A DNA stretch of 64,000 bases from Pseudomonadota bacterium. GTDB lineage: Bacteria > Pseudomonadota > Gammaproteobacteria > Burkholderiales > SG8-39. Location: NCBI GenBank assembly GCA_947455195.1, contig CANGMI010000002.1, positions 321,549 to 385,548 on the forward strand, in the 5' to 3' direction. This document shows positions 45,573-54,449 of this stretch, one piece after another. Under the pieces are notes generated by a model. The model ran no database searches, had not been told where the DNA came from, and saw only the letters and a list, made by a program, of their open reading frames with translations. The translations under genes were made by a program, and so were the position numbers. Position 1 is the first letter of the stretch. Each line of letters starts with the position of its first letter.

Positions 45573-46580
45573 TCACTGCGCAGTCAATCCCAGGGTTTTT
45601 ACCACCTTCACCGTATCGGCGAGGCTGCGCTGTACGAGGGATCGGAACGCCTCCGGACTGCTTGCCCGGACCTCAGCCCCCTGGCCGGCCAGCGCTTCAC
45701 GCACGGCGGGCACCGAAAGAGTGCGCGCGACGGCATCACGCACCCGCTCGATCAGGGCAGGTACGAGGGCGCGCGGGCTCACGATGCCGGCCCAGCCACT
45801 GAAGTCATAGCCCGGCACCGCTTCAGCAATGCCCGGCAGGTCGGCGAGAAGCGCCGTACGATGATCGAGGCTTTGCGCGAGTGCGCGCAGCCGTCCACCC
45901 TTCACCAGAGCCATGGCTGCCGGTGCCGGCGTCACGGCCCAGTGAGTCTCACCGGCAACCAGCGCGCTCATCTCCGAGCCGCCGCCCTTGTAGGGCACGT
46001 GAACCGATTCGAATCCGGCCAGCAGCGCCAGTTGCGCCCCGGCCAGATGGCTGGCTGAACCCGGGCCGGCCGAGGACATGTTGACCTGCCCGGGGTGCGT
46101 GCGACAGTAATCGACGAGTTCGCGCACCGAGCGCACCGGCAGTGCCTGGGTGACCACGAGAACGCTCGGGAGCATGGCGATGAGGCTCACGAAGCCGAAG
46201 TCGTTCACCGGGTCGTAGGGCACGGTCTTCTGTACTGTTGGGGCAACGCTCATCGAGCTGGCCGAGGCAATGCCCAGGGTGTAACCATCGGCGAGCGAGT
46301 TGCGGATGATCTCCATGCCGACGATGCCGCTCGCACCCGCACGGTTCTCGATGATGATCGAGGTGCCGAGCGACTCTCCAAGGCGCACCGAGATCAGGCG
46401 CGCGATGGTGTCGATGGAACTGCCGGGCGCATTCGGGACGACCAGGCGCACCGGGCGGGCCGGGTAGTCGTCGGCCGCCTGCGCAGTGCCCGGGAGGATG
46501 GTTGTCAGTGCCGCGGTCAGCGCGCAGGCGCGCAGGCATGTCCGTCCCAGCATGGCTGCGCTCCCTCGATGGTGACTCAT
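45573..46580 (-). CDS. Bug-family periplasmic binding protein
   Basis: A 335-residue Bug receptor. The ATG at 46580 has GGAGAAGG just upstream; a second ATG at 46553 is possible. The signal peptide ends near GTAQA, then YPARPVRLVVPNAPGSSID. Blocks IIIENRAGASGIVGMEII and VPYKGGGSEMSALVAGE are typical. It is the first gene of the minus-strand operon that continues into the VOC gene (62 bases later) and the ABC importer, so one operon contains two different types of binding protein. Confidence 0.84.
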   Translation of the reverse strand: MSHHRGSAAMLGRTCLRACALTAALTTILPGTAQAADDYPARPVRLVVPNAPGSSIDTIARLISVRLGESLGTSIIIENRAGASGIVGMEIIRNSLADGYTLGIASASSMSVAPTVQKTVPYDPVNDFGFVSLIAMLPSVLVVTQALPVRSVRELVDYCRTHPGQVNMSSAGPGSASHLAGAQLALLAGFESVHVPYKGGGSEMSALVAGETHWAVTPAPAAMALVKGGRLRALAQSLDHRTALLADLPGIAEAVPGYDFSGWAGIVSPRALVPALIERVRDAVARTLSVPAVREALAGQGAEVRASSPEAFRSLVQRSLADTVKVVKTLGLTAQ

Positions 46581-46605
46581 CGGCCTTCTCCAGACTGCTA
46601 GACTA

Positions 46606-46618
46606 TCTGCATTGCAGA
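46606..46618. promoter_or_regulatory. perfect palindrome in a divergent promoter gap (candidate operator)
   Basis: TCTGCA T TGCAGA, a perfect 13-base dyad, lies in the centre of the 62-base gap between the divergent Bug gene (start 46580, -) and the extradiol dioxygenase gene (start 46643, +). Its position suggests one regulator controls both directions. No regulator gene is in the window. Confidence 0.4.
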
Positions 46619-46642
46619 AGCTTATCCGAGCGGGGGAATCAC

Positions 46643-47533
46643 GTGTCGAACTTCCTGTTGAGTGGCCTGCGCAGCGTCGAAATGGGCGTTGCCGACGTGG
46701 GTCTCTGCGAGCAATTCTTTACCGAGGCCTGGGGTCTTGCCGTGGTGGCGCGCGAGGGTGGTGCCGTCTATCTGCGAGCCAGTGGCGACGCACATCATGT
46801 GCTTGCCCTGCATCCGCGCACGTGCTCCGAACTCGTGTCGGTGACCTTCAATGCGCCCGATCGGGCTGCCGTCGATGCGGTAGCGGGCCGGGTCGTTGGC
46901 TACGGGGCCACCATCGTGTCGGCCCCCGCACCGGTCACTGAACCCGGGGGTGGGTACGGCGTGACGCTGCGCGATCCCGAAGGGCGTGTGCTGCGCGTCA
47001 TCGCGGGCGACGCCCGCCATGCCGATGGCGCGATGAGGGCTGATCTGCCCGAGCGGATCGCGCACGTCGTCTTCAATGCGACCGACCCGCTCAAGGTGCG
47101 CAACTGGCTGTGCGACGCGCTTCAGTTTCGTCTGAGCGACCAGACCCGGATCATGCACTTCGTGCGCACCAATACCGATCACCACAGCATCGCGGTGGCC
47201 GGTGGCGAGCGGCCCACACTCAACCACATCGCGTTCCAGATGCCCGACCTCGACTCGGTCATGCGTGGCGCAGGCCGCATGAAGGATCATGGCTACCCGA
47301 TCGAGTGGGGCGTAGGTCGTCATGGCCCCGGCCACAATGTCTTTGCCTACTTCGTCGGCCCCGGCGTTCTCCCCATCGAGTACACCGCCGAAGTCGAGGT
47401 GGTCGGCGATGACTATCCGGTCGGCGCCCCCGAAGATTGGACCTGGCCCCCGGGCCGGATCGATCACTGGGGCATTTCGGCGCCACCCAGTGCGCGCCTG
47501 AAGGATGCGCAGAACCATATCCTCTTTGCCTGA
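46643..47533 (+). CDS. type I extradiol ring-cleavage dioxygenase (VOC, two-domain)
   Basis: A 296-residue two-domain VOC protein similar to 2,3-dihydroxybiphenyl dioxygenases. Active-site residues fall where expected: H141 (ERIAHVVFNATD), H195 (PTLNHIAFQM) and E246 (PIEYTAEV) bind Fe(II), and H180/H181 (TDHHSIAVAG) supplies the acid-base His. The N-terminal domain (1-130) is the degenerate repeat. The start is a GTG at 46643 with GGGGGA upstream. It probably cleaves a catechol made by one of the nearby hydroxylases and is followed 52 bases later by a TauD-type dioxygenase. Confidence 0.83.
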   Translation: MSNFLLSGLRSVEMGVADVGLCEQFFTEAWGLAVVAREGGAVYLRASGDAHHVLALHPRTCSELVSVTFNAPDRAAVDAVAGRVVGYGATIVSAPAPVTEPGGGYGVTLRDPEGRVLRVIAGDARHADGAMRADLPERIAHVVFNATDPLKVRNWLCDALQFRLSDQTRIMHFVRTNTDHHSIAVAGGERPTLNHIAFQMPDLDSVMRGAGRMKDHGYPIEWGVGRHGPGHNVFAYFVGPGVLPIEYTAEVEVVGDDYPVGAPEDWTWPPGRIDHWGISAPPSARLKDAQNHILFA

Positions 47534-47585
47534 GTTGCCGGTCTTGCAACCGGCCCCGGGCCCGATCTGACGATTGGAGTCGTAC

Positions 47586-48422
47586 ATGAGTTACCAGCAC
47601 ATCAAGGTGAACGCGCTGTCACCTTCCGTTGGCGCCGAGATCAGTGGTGTCGACCTGACCCGTCCGCTCGAACCTGCCGTCCTCGCGGAAATTCGTCAGG
47701 CATTTCTGGCCCATGGCGTGGTGTTCTTCCATGATCAACCCATGAGTTTCGAGGACCAGCGGCGTCTGGCGGAGTACTTCGGCGAACTGCACATCCATGT
47801 AGGTGGCAAGGGCACGGCGTCCAAGACGCTCGAGGGGTATCCGGAGGTGCGCAAGCAGCATTTCGACCGCAATTCAAAGCGGGTGTCGGGCGAGGTCTGG
47901 CATACCGACCAGTCCTGCTCCCGGGTGCCGCCGATGGCGAGCATCCTGCATCAGCACCTGATACCCCCGGATGGCGGTGGCGATACGCTGTTTGCAAGCA
48001 TGTATGCCGCCTACGAGGCCCTGTCGGACAAGATGAAGGCCTATCTCGAGGGCCTCACCGCGACCCACGATGGTGCGCTCATCTTCGACAAGGGTGGCGA
48101 GGACGAGTACCCGGTGGCCTCGCACCCGGTGATCACGGTGCACCCCGAGACAGGGCGAAAGATTCTCTTCGTCAATCGTGGCCAGACTGCGTACATCAAC
48201 GAAGTCTCGCGCGCCGAGAGCCGGGCGATCCTTGCCTATCTGTTCGATCACATCGAGCAGCCCGAGTGGCAGATGCGGTTTCACTGGCGCAATCATTCAG
48301 TGGCTTTCTGGGACAACCGCTGTACCCAGCACCGCGCCATCTGGGACTACTGGCCGAATGTACGATCGGGCTACCGGATGCAGATCAAGGGGGTCGAGGC
48401 TCCGCGCGCACCGCAGGCATGA
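47586..48422 (+). CDS. TauD/TfdA-family Fe(II)/2-oxoglutarate dioxygenase
   Basis: A 278-residue oxygenase. Iron ligands are H106-x-D108 (VWHTDQS) and H249 (CTQHRAIWDY), and R260 or R264 (VRSGYRM) would bind 2-oxoglutarate. The ATG at 47586 follows TTGGAG; an in-frame TTG at 47574 is not preferred. Relatives act on taurine, 2,4-D, phenoxypropionates and other carboxylates or sulfonates. Next to an extradiol dioxygenase and Bug receptor, an ether or side-chain cleavage step that exposes a catechol is a reasonable guess. Confidence 0.85.
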   Translation: MSYQHIKVNALSPSVGAEISGVDLTRPLEPAVLAEIRQAFLAHGVVFFHDQPMSFEDQRRLAEYFGELHIHVGGKGTASKTLEGYPEVRKQHFDRNSKRVSGEVWHTDQSCSRVPPMASILHQHLIPPDGGGDTLFASMYAAYEALSDKMKAYLEGLTATHDGALIFDKGGEDEYPVASHPVITVHPETGRKILFVNRGQTAYINEVSRAESRAILAYLFDHIEQPEWQMRFHWRNHSVAFWDNRCTQHRAIWDYWPNVRSGYRMQIKGVEAPRAPQA

Positions 48423-48469
48423 ATCCTGCGCAGGGTTGAGCGTCTCCTCTCCGAAGGGATCCAAACCCG

Positions 48470-49489
48470 ATGCGCCGTCTTCTGTCTGATGGGATGCGTG
48501 AGCCGGGCCTGACAGGTCTGACGTTGAGATGTGCAGTGCGGGCCCTGGCTGCCTGCTCGTTGCTGGTGCTCGCCGAGGCCAAGGCTCAGACCCCGGCTGC
48601 CTGGCCGCAGCGGCCGGTCCGCGTCATTGCCCCCTTTGTCGCAGGCGGTACCACCGATGGTCTGGGGCGCGTCGTGGCGCAAAAACTGGCCGACGAGTTC
48701 CATCAGAGCTTCGTGGTCGAGAACCGCGGTGGTGCGGGTGGATTGATCGGTGCCGAGATCGTGTCCCGGGCAGCCCCTGACGGCTACACCTTGCTCATAT
48801 CAGGTATTGCCCCCCTGATCCTGGCCCCGGCGATGACGCAAGCCTCGTTCGATGGCCTGCGCGACTTCACCCACATCGCCCTGCTGGGGGGGCCGCCTGA
48901 CGTCCTGGTGGTGCCCACCTCGAGCGAGGCGCGCGATCTGCGTGCCTTCATCGCACTGACACGAACCGCTTCACTGAGCTACGGCTCGGCCGGTAGTGGC
49001 ACGCAAGGACAACTGGTGGGCGAACTCTTCCGGCGAGCGGCCGGGATCAATCTCGCCCATGTGCCCTACAAGGGGGCGGGTCCTGCGGTGGCCGATGTGG
49101 TTGCCGGGCATCTGCCCTCGGCCGTGGTGACGGTGACTGCAGCACTGGGCAACCTCAATGCCGGCAAATTGCGCGCTCTGGCGGTGAGCAGCCGTGTTCG
49201 CATGGCCGACTTTCCCGACGTCCCGACGTTTGCCGAGATGGGGTTTGCCGAGGTCGTGGGGGTGGTGTGGTTTTCGATGGCGGGCCCGGCCGGGATGCCC
49301 CCCGAGATCGTGCAGCGCCTGAATGCCGCCGTACGCAGTGCGCTGAGACAGCCCGATGTGCGAGAGCGCCTGCGCCGCGAATCGATTGAACCCAACGACA
49401 TGACCGCTGCGCAGTTCACCGACTTCGTCAGGGCCGAACAGGCGCGCTGGGCGCCAGTGATGCGTAACGTCGTGGCTGCCGGGAACTGA
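48470..49489 (+). CDS. Bug-family periplasmic binding protein
   Basis: A 339-residue Bug receptor. The signal peptide ends AEAKAQ, then WPQRPVRVIAPFVAGGTTD. Typical blocks are VVENRGGAGGLIGAEIV and VPYKGAGPAVADVVAG. ATG 48470 is used (AAGGGA upstream); ATG 48494 is an alternative. It closes the extradiol / TauD / Bug run and is convergent with bioD, with 44 bases between. Confidence 0.85.
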   Translation: MRRLLSDGMREPGLTGLTLRCAVRALAACSLLVLAEAKAQTPAAWPQRPVRVIAPFVAGGTTDGLGRVVAQKLADEFHQSFVVENRGGAGGLIGAEIVSRAAPDGYTLLISGIAPLILAPAMTQASFDGLRDFTHIALLGGPPDVLVVPTSSEARDLRAFIALTRTASLSYGSAGSGTQGQLVGELFRRAAGINLAHVPYKGAGPAVADVVAGHLPSAVVTVTAALGNLNAGKLRALAVSSRVRMADFPDVPTFAEMGFAEVVGVVWFSMAGPAGMPPEIVQRLNAAVRSALRQPDVRERLRRESIEPNDMTAAQFTDFVRAEQARWAPVMRNVVAAGN

Positions 49490-49533
49490 CCGATGGGCGT
49501 GCCCCGGCGGTTGCTGGCAAGGCTGCGCGCCGG

Positions 49534-50313
49534 CTATCGGGGTTGGATGCCGATCGGGGCCATCAGAGCCTGATTGTCCGGCCCGAGACCTGGAAGGGTA
49601 TCCAGATCCAGCACCGAACGCGTGCCTGCGTCGCTCTCGGTGGCGCCCAGGGCTGTCTGGGCTGAGTCGGCAGGGCTCGCTGTCCAAGGCAGATAGCCGC
49701 AGCGTGGTACGCCCATCTCACCGAGCGCATGATCCAGCCAGGCGATGTTGGCCGCCTTGTGCGACATGGCCGGATCGATCTCGTTGGCTATCCATCCCGC
49801 GAGGTGCAAGCCGCTGGCCCGCACGGCGGCGGCGGTGAGCATGGCGTGATTGAGGCAGCCCAGGCGCAGTCCGACCACCAGCACCACGGGCAAGTGCAGC
49901 GCCACGGCGATGTCGGCCATCGTCCGACGCGCACCGATCGGTGCGGCCCAGCCGCCCGAGCCTTCGACGACGATCCAGTCGCGTTCGACCGCCAGCGCGC
50001 CGTAGGCTGCGGCGACCACCGCCGGCTCGATGGCGATACCTGCCAGGGCGGCGGCAATATGCGGTGAAGCGGCTTCGGCCAGAACGTAGGGGCAGGCGCG
50101 TGCCGGGTCCAGTGGTGGCTGGCTGGCGGCAACGAGCGTCTCGACATCGTCGTTCTGCCAGCGTCCGTCGACGAGTGTGGCCCCGGCGGCGACCGCCTTC
50201 AGCCCGGCCACTCGCAGGCCGCGCCGCGCGGCCGCTCGCAGGAGGTGCGATGTGACGTGACTCTTTCCCACACCGGTATCGGTGCCCGCGATGAAGATGC
50301 CCGAGCCAGTCAT
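49534..50313 (-). CDS. bioD: dethiobiotin synthetase
   Basis: A 259-residue ATP-dependent carboxylase of biotin synthesis that closes the ureido ring of 7,8-diaminopelargonate. The P-loop is FIAGTDTGVGKS at the start, followed by VEGSGGWAAPI and the nucleotide-site region VVGLRLGCLNHAMLT. The ATG overlaps the bioF stop (ATGA). It is somewhat longer than E. coli BioD (about 225), with an extra C-terminal tail. Last gene of the operon. Confidence 0.92.
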   Translation of the reverse strand: MTGSGIFIAGTDTGVGKSHVTSHLLRAAARRGLRVAGLKAVAAGATLVDGRWQNDDVETLVAASQPPLDPARACPYVLAEAASPHIAAALAGIAIEPAVVAAAYGALAVERDWIVVEGSGGWAAPIGARRTMADIAVALHLPVVLVVGLRLGCLNHAMLTAAAVRASGLHLAGWIANEIDPAMSHKAANIAWLDHALGEMGVPRCGYLPWTASPADSAQTALGATESDAGTRSVLDLDTLPGLGPDNQALMAPIGIQPR

Positions 50314-51593
50314 GGGGCACGAATCTCTGTCTGCGCTGCGGTCGGCTCGGCCCGTTCAGCACGCACCAGTGCGTCGGCCAGTTGCATGACGTCATTGCTG
50401 CCATGTGCAGCACTGAGTGTCACGCGAAGCCTTGCGCGCCCGACCGGGACCGTGGGTGGACGGATGGCAGGTACCCAGAGTCTTTCCTCGTGCAGCCACG
50501 CAGCCGCCCGCAGGGTGGCGTCGTTGGGACCGATGATGATCGGGTGGATGGCGGCGGCGGCTGGCAGGCATTGCCAGCGATCAAGCCTCAGTGTCCCCTG
50601 GAGTTGCGCCGAGAGTTGCGCAAGGTGTGCCCGGCGCTCGCGGCCCTCGTCGCTGACAATGATGTCGATGGCGGCGAGCAGAGCGTGAGCGAGCGCCGGC
50701 GCGCTCGCCGTACTGAAGACATGGGTCCGTGCACGGTTCACCAGCCATTCAATCACCGTGCGGTGGGCTGCAATGAAGGCACCGGACACGCCGGCTGCCT
50801 TTCCCAGGGTGCCCATCAGGATGATGTTGGGCGAACGCAGGGCGAGGTGCTCCAGTGTCCCCAACCCCTGTCCGCCCAGGACCCCGAAGCCGTGCGCATC
50901 GTCGACGACCAGCCAGGCATCGTGCGCTTCGGCCAGCACCGCCAGTTGCTCGAGCGGTGCGAGATTGCCATCCATCGAGAACACGCTGTCGGTGAGAATG
51001 ATGCGTGAGGCGGCCTGGCTGCGCGCGAGCGCGCTGGCCAGCGCCTCGGTATCGCAATGCGGGTAGACCGACACGCGAGCACCGTGGTGCGCGCGTGCGA
51101 TGCGTGTTCCATCAACCAGCGACGCATGGTTGAGCGCTTCGCTGAAGATTTCAACCGAGGGGTTCGTGCCGGCCATGGCGAGGTCGCACAGGCCATCGAC
51201 CAGTGCCAGATTGGCGGTGTAGCCCGAGGTGAGGTAGAGCGCATCGGCGCTGGCGATCCAGGGCTGGTAAAGGTTCGCGAGGCGCTCCTCGAGTTGTGCA
51301 TGCACGGCACGATGCCCGCTGATGAGCGCCGATGCGCCGCTGCCGGCACCTTCGCTGAGGGCGCCACGGGCCATGGCTTGAGCGATCTGCGGATGGCTCG
51401 AGAGTCCCAGATAGTCGTTGCTGCAGAAGGCGAGCAGGGTGCGTCCGTCCACCACGAGGTGGCGAGCGCGCGAGCCCTCATGGCCGCAGTCTCCCGGTGC
51501 GCCTGGCGCGAGTGTGACCTCCCGGCGTGCGCGCCGAAGGCCTCGACTGGCGAGGGCATCGAGTGCGGTACCGACTTGATCGAGCAGCCTCAT
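50310..51593 (-). CDS. bioF: 8-amino-7-oxononanoate synthase
   Basis: A 427-residue PLP enzyme that joins pimeloyl-ACP (or CoA) and alanine. Family blocks are FCSNDYLGLSSHPQI, the cofactor segment VVDDAHGFGVLG, and the PLP lysine in ILMGTLGKAAGVSGAF. It is about 40 residues longer than E. coli BioF. It overlaps bioA at its start and bioD at its end by ATGA, so the three are co-translated. Confidence 0.92.
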   Translation of the reverse strand: MRLLDQVGTALDALASRGLRRARREVTLAPGAPGDCGHEGSRARHLVVDGRTLLAFCSNDYLGLSSHPQIAQAMARGALSEGAGSGASALISGHRAVHAQLEERLANLYQPWIASADALYLTSGYTANLALVDGLCDLAMAGTNPSVEIFSEALNHASLVDGTRIARAHHGARVSVYPHCDTEALASALARSQAASRIILTDSVFSMDGNLAPLEQLAVLAEAHDAWLVVDDAHGFGVLGGQGLGTLEHLALRSPNIILMGTLGKAAGVSGAFIAAHRTVIEWLVNRARTHVFSTASAPALAHALLAAIDIIVSDEGRERRAHLAQLSAQLQGTLRLDRWQCLPAAAAIHPIIIGPNDATLRAAAWLHEERLWVPAIRPPTVPVGRARLRVTLSAAHGSNDVMQLADALVRAERAEPTAAQTEIRAP

Positions 51594-52975
51594 GGCATCT
51601 GGTGCGGGCCAGGCTGCACCATGGCGCTCGCCTCGGGTGCTGCCGACCGAGTCGTTGCCAGTGTCTGGTCGAGCGCCGTCATGGTCTGCCTCACCAGCCA
51701 GCGCAGTTCATCGGGTTCGAGCACGTAGGGAGGCATCAGGTAGACCGTGGTGCCGATCGGACGCAGCAGTACGCTGTGCTCGCGTGCAGCCATGTGCATG
51801 CGTCGTGAAAATCCGGCGCGCAGCGCCGGATCGTCGATCGTCACATCAAAGGCGGCGATCATGCCGCGCTGGCGCAGGTGAGCGATTCGCGGGTCTGCCC
51901 GGAGTGGGGTGAGGGCATCGGCGATGACCGCTGCGCGCGCGTGGTTCGCTTCGATCACCCGATCCTCCTCGAAGATATCGAGCGAGGCGAGGGCGGCGCG
52001 GCAGGCAAGCGGGTTGCCGGTAAACGAATGCGAGTGCAGAAAGCCGCGCTCGATGCGGGTATCGAGAAACCCCTGGTAGATCTCGTCACGGCTCAGCACG
52101 ACTGAAAGTGGCAGATAGCCACCACTCAGGCCCTTGGAGAGGCAGAGAAAGTCGGGCCAGATACCGGCCTGTTCACAGGCAAAGAAGCTGCCGGTGCGGC
52201 CAAACCCGACGGCGATCTCGTCGGCAATGAGGTGTACGCCATGCAGTGTGCACAGGCGGCGTACCTCGGCGAGGTAGCTGGCATCGTGCATGGCCATGCC
52301 GCCAGCGCATTGCACCAGAGGCTCGAGGATGAGCGCGGCGATGCGATCGCCACGAGTCTCCAGAAGTTGCGCGATCTGTGTTGCGGCCCGCGCGGCGACC
52401 CCACTCGCGGTCTCGCCCGACCCCGCCTGGCGGGCATCCGGTGACATCACCCGGTGTGCCGAACGCAGCATCGGTGCATAGGCCTCGCGAAACAGGGGGA
52501 CGTCGGTGACCGCAAGGGCACCGGTGGTCTCGCCGTGATAGCCGCCGGCGACGCAGACGAATTCATTGCGCTCGGCCATCCCGTGGTTCCGCCACCAGTG
52601 GACGCTCATCTTCAGCGCGATCTCGACCGCCGATGCACCGTCTGACGCGTAGAAGCAATGCCCCAGAGTCCCGCCGGTCAGCGCCGAGAGCCGCTCGGAC
52701 AGTTCGACCACCGGTTCATGGGTGCAGCCGGCCAGCAGCACATGCTCGAGCCGACCCAGCTGGTCGGCCACGGCGGCGCTGATGCGGGCATTGGCGTGGC
52801 CGAAGAGATTGACCCACCAGGAACTGATGGCATCCAGATAGCGGCGGCCATCGATATCGAACAGCCACGGACCCTCGCCCCGCGCCAGGGCGAGGAGCGG
52901 GGCGTCATCGAGCAGTCCCATCTGGGTGCAGGGGTGCCACACCCCGGCAAGGCTGCGCGCCGACAGCCCCGGCAT
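51590..52975 (-). CDS. bioA: adenosylmethionine-8-amino-7-oxononanoate aminotransferase
   Basis: A 461-residue class III aminotransferase making 7,8-diaminopelargonate. Clear blocks are WHPCTQMGLLDDAPLLAL, LDAISSWWVNLFGHAN and the PLP lysine region FLCLSKGLSGGYLPLS. The ATG at 52975 lies only 2 bases after the stop of an HpaB-type monooxygenase, an unusual neighbour. bioB and bioC are not in the window. Confidence 0.92.
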   Translation of the reverse strand: MPGLSARSLAGVWHPCTQMGLLDDAPLLALARGEGPWLFDIDGRRYLDAISSWWVNLFGHANARISAAVADQLGRLEHVLLAGCTHEPVVELSERLSALTGGTLGHCFYASDGASAVEIALKMSVHWWRNHGMAERNEFVCVAGGYHGETTGALAVTDVPLFREAYAPMLRSAHRVMSPDARQAGSGETASGVAARAATQIAQLLETRGDRIAALILEPLVQCAGGMAMHDASYLAEVRRLCTLHGVHLIADEIAVGFGRTGSFFACEQAGIWPDFLCLSKGLSGGYLPLSVVLSRDEIYQGFLDTRIERGFLHSHSFTGNPLACRAALASLDIFEEDRVIEANHARAAVIADALTPLRADPRIAHLRQRGMIAAFDVTIDDPALRAGFSRRMHMAAREHSVLLRPIGTTVYLMPPYVLEPDELRWLVRQTMTALDQTLATTRSAAPEASAMVQPGPHQMP

Positions 52976-52977
52976 GC

Positions 52978-54444
52978 TCAGTCGGTGCTCGCTGCCGGTT
53001 CGGCGCCCGGGTAGTCGTAGCTTGCCATCAGGTCATCGACCACCTGATGGAAGTGCGCCCAGGGGGCTTCACGAAAGTTGTGGTTGCGGATGATGAAGGA
53101 CGCGCCGGCATAGAACTTCTCGTACTGCTGATGGCGACCCGCAAACTCGGTGCCCACGAGGTCCCATGCCAGCTTGAAGAGTTTCATGCGCGCGACCGCG
53201 CCCATCTGCGGTGTCTGCCAGAAGGTCTCGAACTTTTCGCGCAGGGCCGCATCCTGCATCACCGAGATGTCGGCCGGCATCTGGAACACACCGCCGCCAC
53301 ACAGCTCGCGCACGCAGTCGATGAGCATCGAGTGGTTCTCGGTGCACCAGTTGAGCGCCGCGTACATGTAGCGCCGATTGAAAGTCGTATGGCCGGCGGG
53401 CCACGACTCGGCATCCTGGATCTGCCCGGCAATCATGCCGCCCAGCGTTGCCTCGAGCGCAGCAAGGCGCCCGAGCGTTTCCCGCACGGCAGGTACCTGG
53501 TCGGCCCCCGAGGCCTGGGTGATACGACTGGCCACGCCGACCAGCAACTGCATCTTGGTATGGAATCGCACATTCGACTGGTGATTGCCGTAGCAGTGCG
53601 CCGGGGTCTTGATGTAGATGTCACGGGCGAGCACCGCGTCGTTGTGTACGAAGACCCGATCCCAGGGCACCTTCACTTCCTCGCACACCACCATGCTGTC
53701 GGATTCGTCGAACCGGTAGGCAAGGGGGTTCTCGAACTCGATCGGCGCTTGCGGTTCGAGCGGCTTGCGTGCCCAGAGTGAAAGCCCTGGCGCATTGCAT
53801 GGCACTGCACAGGTGATCGACTCGGCCAGTTGCGTCGGGGCGAGCGGAATCAGATTGCCGATCCAGATCTCGTTGGCGAACACCGCGCCGGTCGCAAGCA
53901 TCTTCATGCCCGAGATCACCACGCCATCAGCGTCCTCCCGCACCACGCGCAGGGTCGGGATGGCCATGTTCTGCTTCTGGTAGAACTCGGGGTTGCGCGC
54001 CGCCTGCGGGGGGATCACGGCGTAGGCCGCGTAGATGTCGTTGCGCCGCATGTGTTCGTAGTAGCGCAGCAGGTTGTCGGCGCGCTCACCGAATACGTCG
54101 GGCGCAGTCGACATGCCGGTGACAAAGCTCGTGACATGATCGGGTGAGCGTCCGATCAGGCCATGGCTGACGCCGGCGATGGCACGGTGCAGACCCATGC
54201 GGGCTTCGAGATCGGCACGCGTGCGGGCGCGCTTGAAGTACATGCTGTACCGCTCGCCGTCTTCCTCGAAGGTGTACTGGTCTCGCCGGGCCGGGTCTGC
54301 CTTGAGGTCGTAGATGTCGGCAATCGATTGTGCCGCGTGACGAAACGCCGGGTGGGTTGTGACATCGGCGACTTTCTCGCGACCGATGTACACCGTGCGC
54401 CCGTCACGCAGCGACTCGAGGTGGTCTGCTCCTGACTTGATCAT
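52978..54444 (-). CDS. HpaB-family FADH2-dependent monooxygenase
   Basis: A 488-residue protein colinear with 4-hydroxyphenylacetate 3-monooxygenase HpaB: LESLRDGRTVYIGREKVADV near the start, THPAFRHAAQS, then VVISGMKMLATGAVFANE and LKLAWDLVGTEFAGRHQQYE. The cysteine cluster of the related 4-hydroxybutyryl-CoA dehydratases is absent where I would expect it, so it is probably a two-component oxygenase. No flavin reductase (HpaC) gene is adjacent. ATG 54444 is used because it gives the family start, 5 bases after the cupin stop. It is in a tight operon with cupin and bioA-bioF-bioD. Confidence 0.83.
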   Translation of the reverse strand: MIKSGADHLESLRDGRTVYIGREKVADVTTHPAFRHAAQSIADIYDLKADPARRDQYTFEEDGERYSMYFKRARTRADLEARMGLHRAIAGVSHGLIGRSPDHVTSFVTGMSTAPDVFGERADNLLRYYEHMRRNDIYAAYAVIPPQAARNPEFYQKQNMAIPTLRVVREDADGVVISGMKMLATGAVFANEIWIGNLIPLAPTQLAESITCAVPCNAPGLSLWARKPLEPQAPIEFENPLAYRFDESDSMVVCEEVKVPWDRVFVHNDAVLARDIYIKTPAHCYGNHQSNVRFHTKMQLLVGVASRITQASGADQVPAVRETLGRLAALEATLGGMIAGQIQDAESWPAGHTTFNRRYMYAALNWCTENHSMLIDCVRELCGGGVFQMPADISVMQDAALREKFETFWQTPQMGAVARMKLFKLAWDLVGTEFAGRHQQYEKFYAGASFIIRNHNFREAPWAHFHQVVDDLMASYDYPGAEPAASTD

Positions 54445-54449
54445 GGTCG

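Noticed and set aside
52978-54444. HpaB-like protein as 4-hydroxybutyryl-CoA dehydratase
   Set aside because: The cysteines that bind the 4Fe-4S cluster in that enzyme are missing at the matching positions; the sequence follows HpaB.
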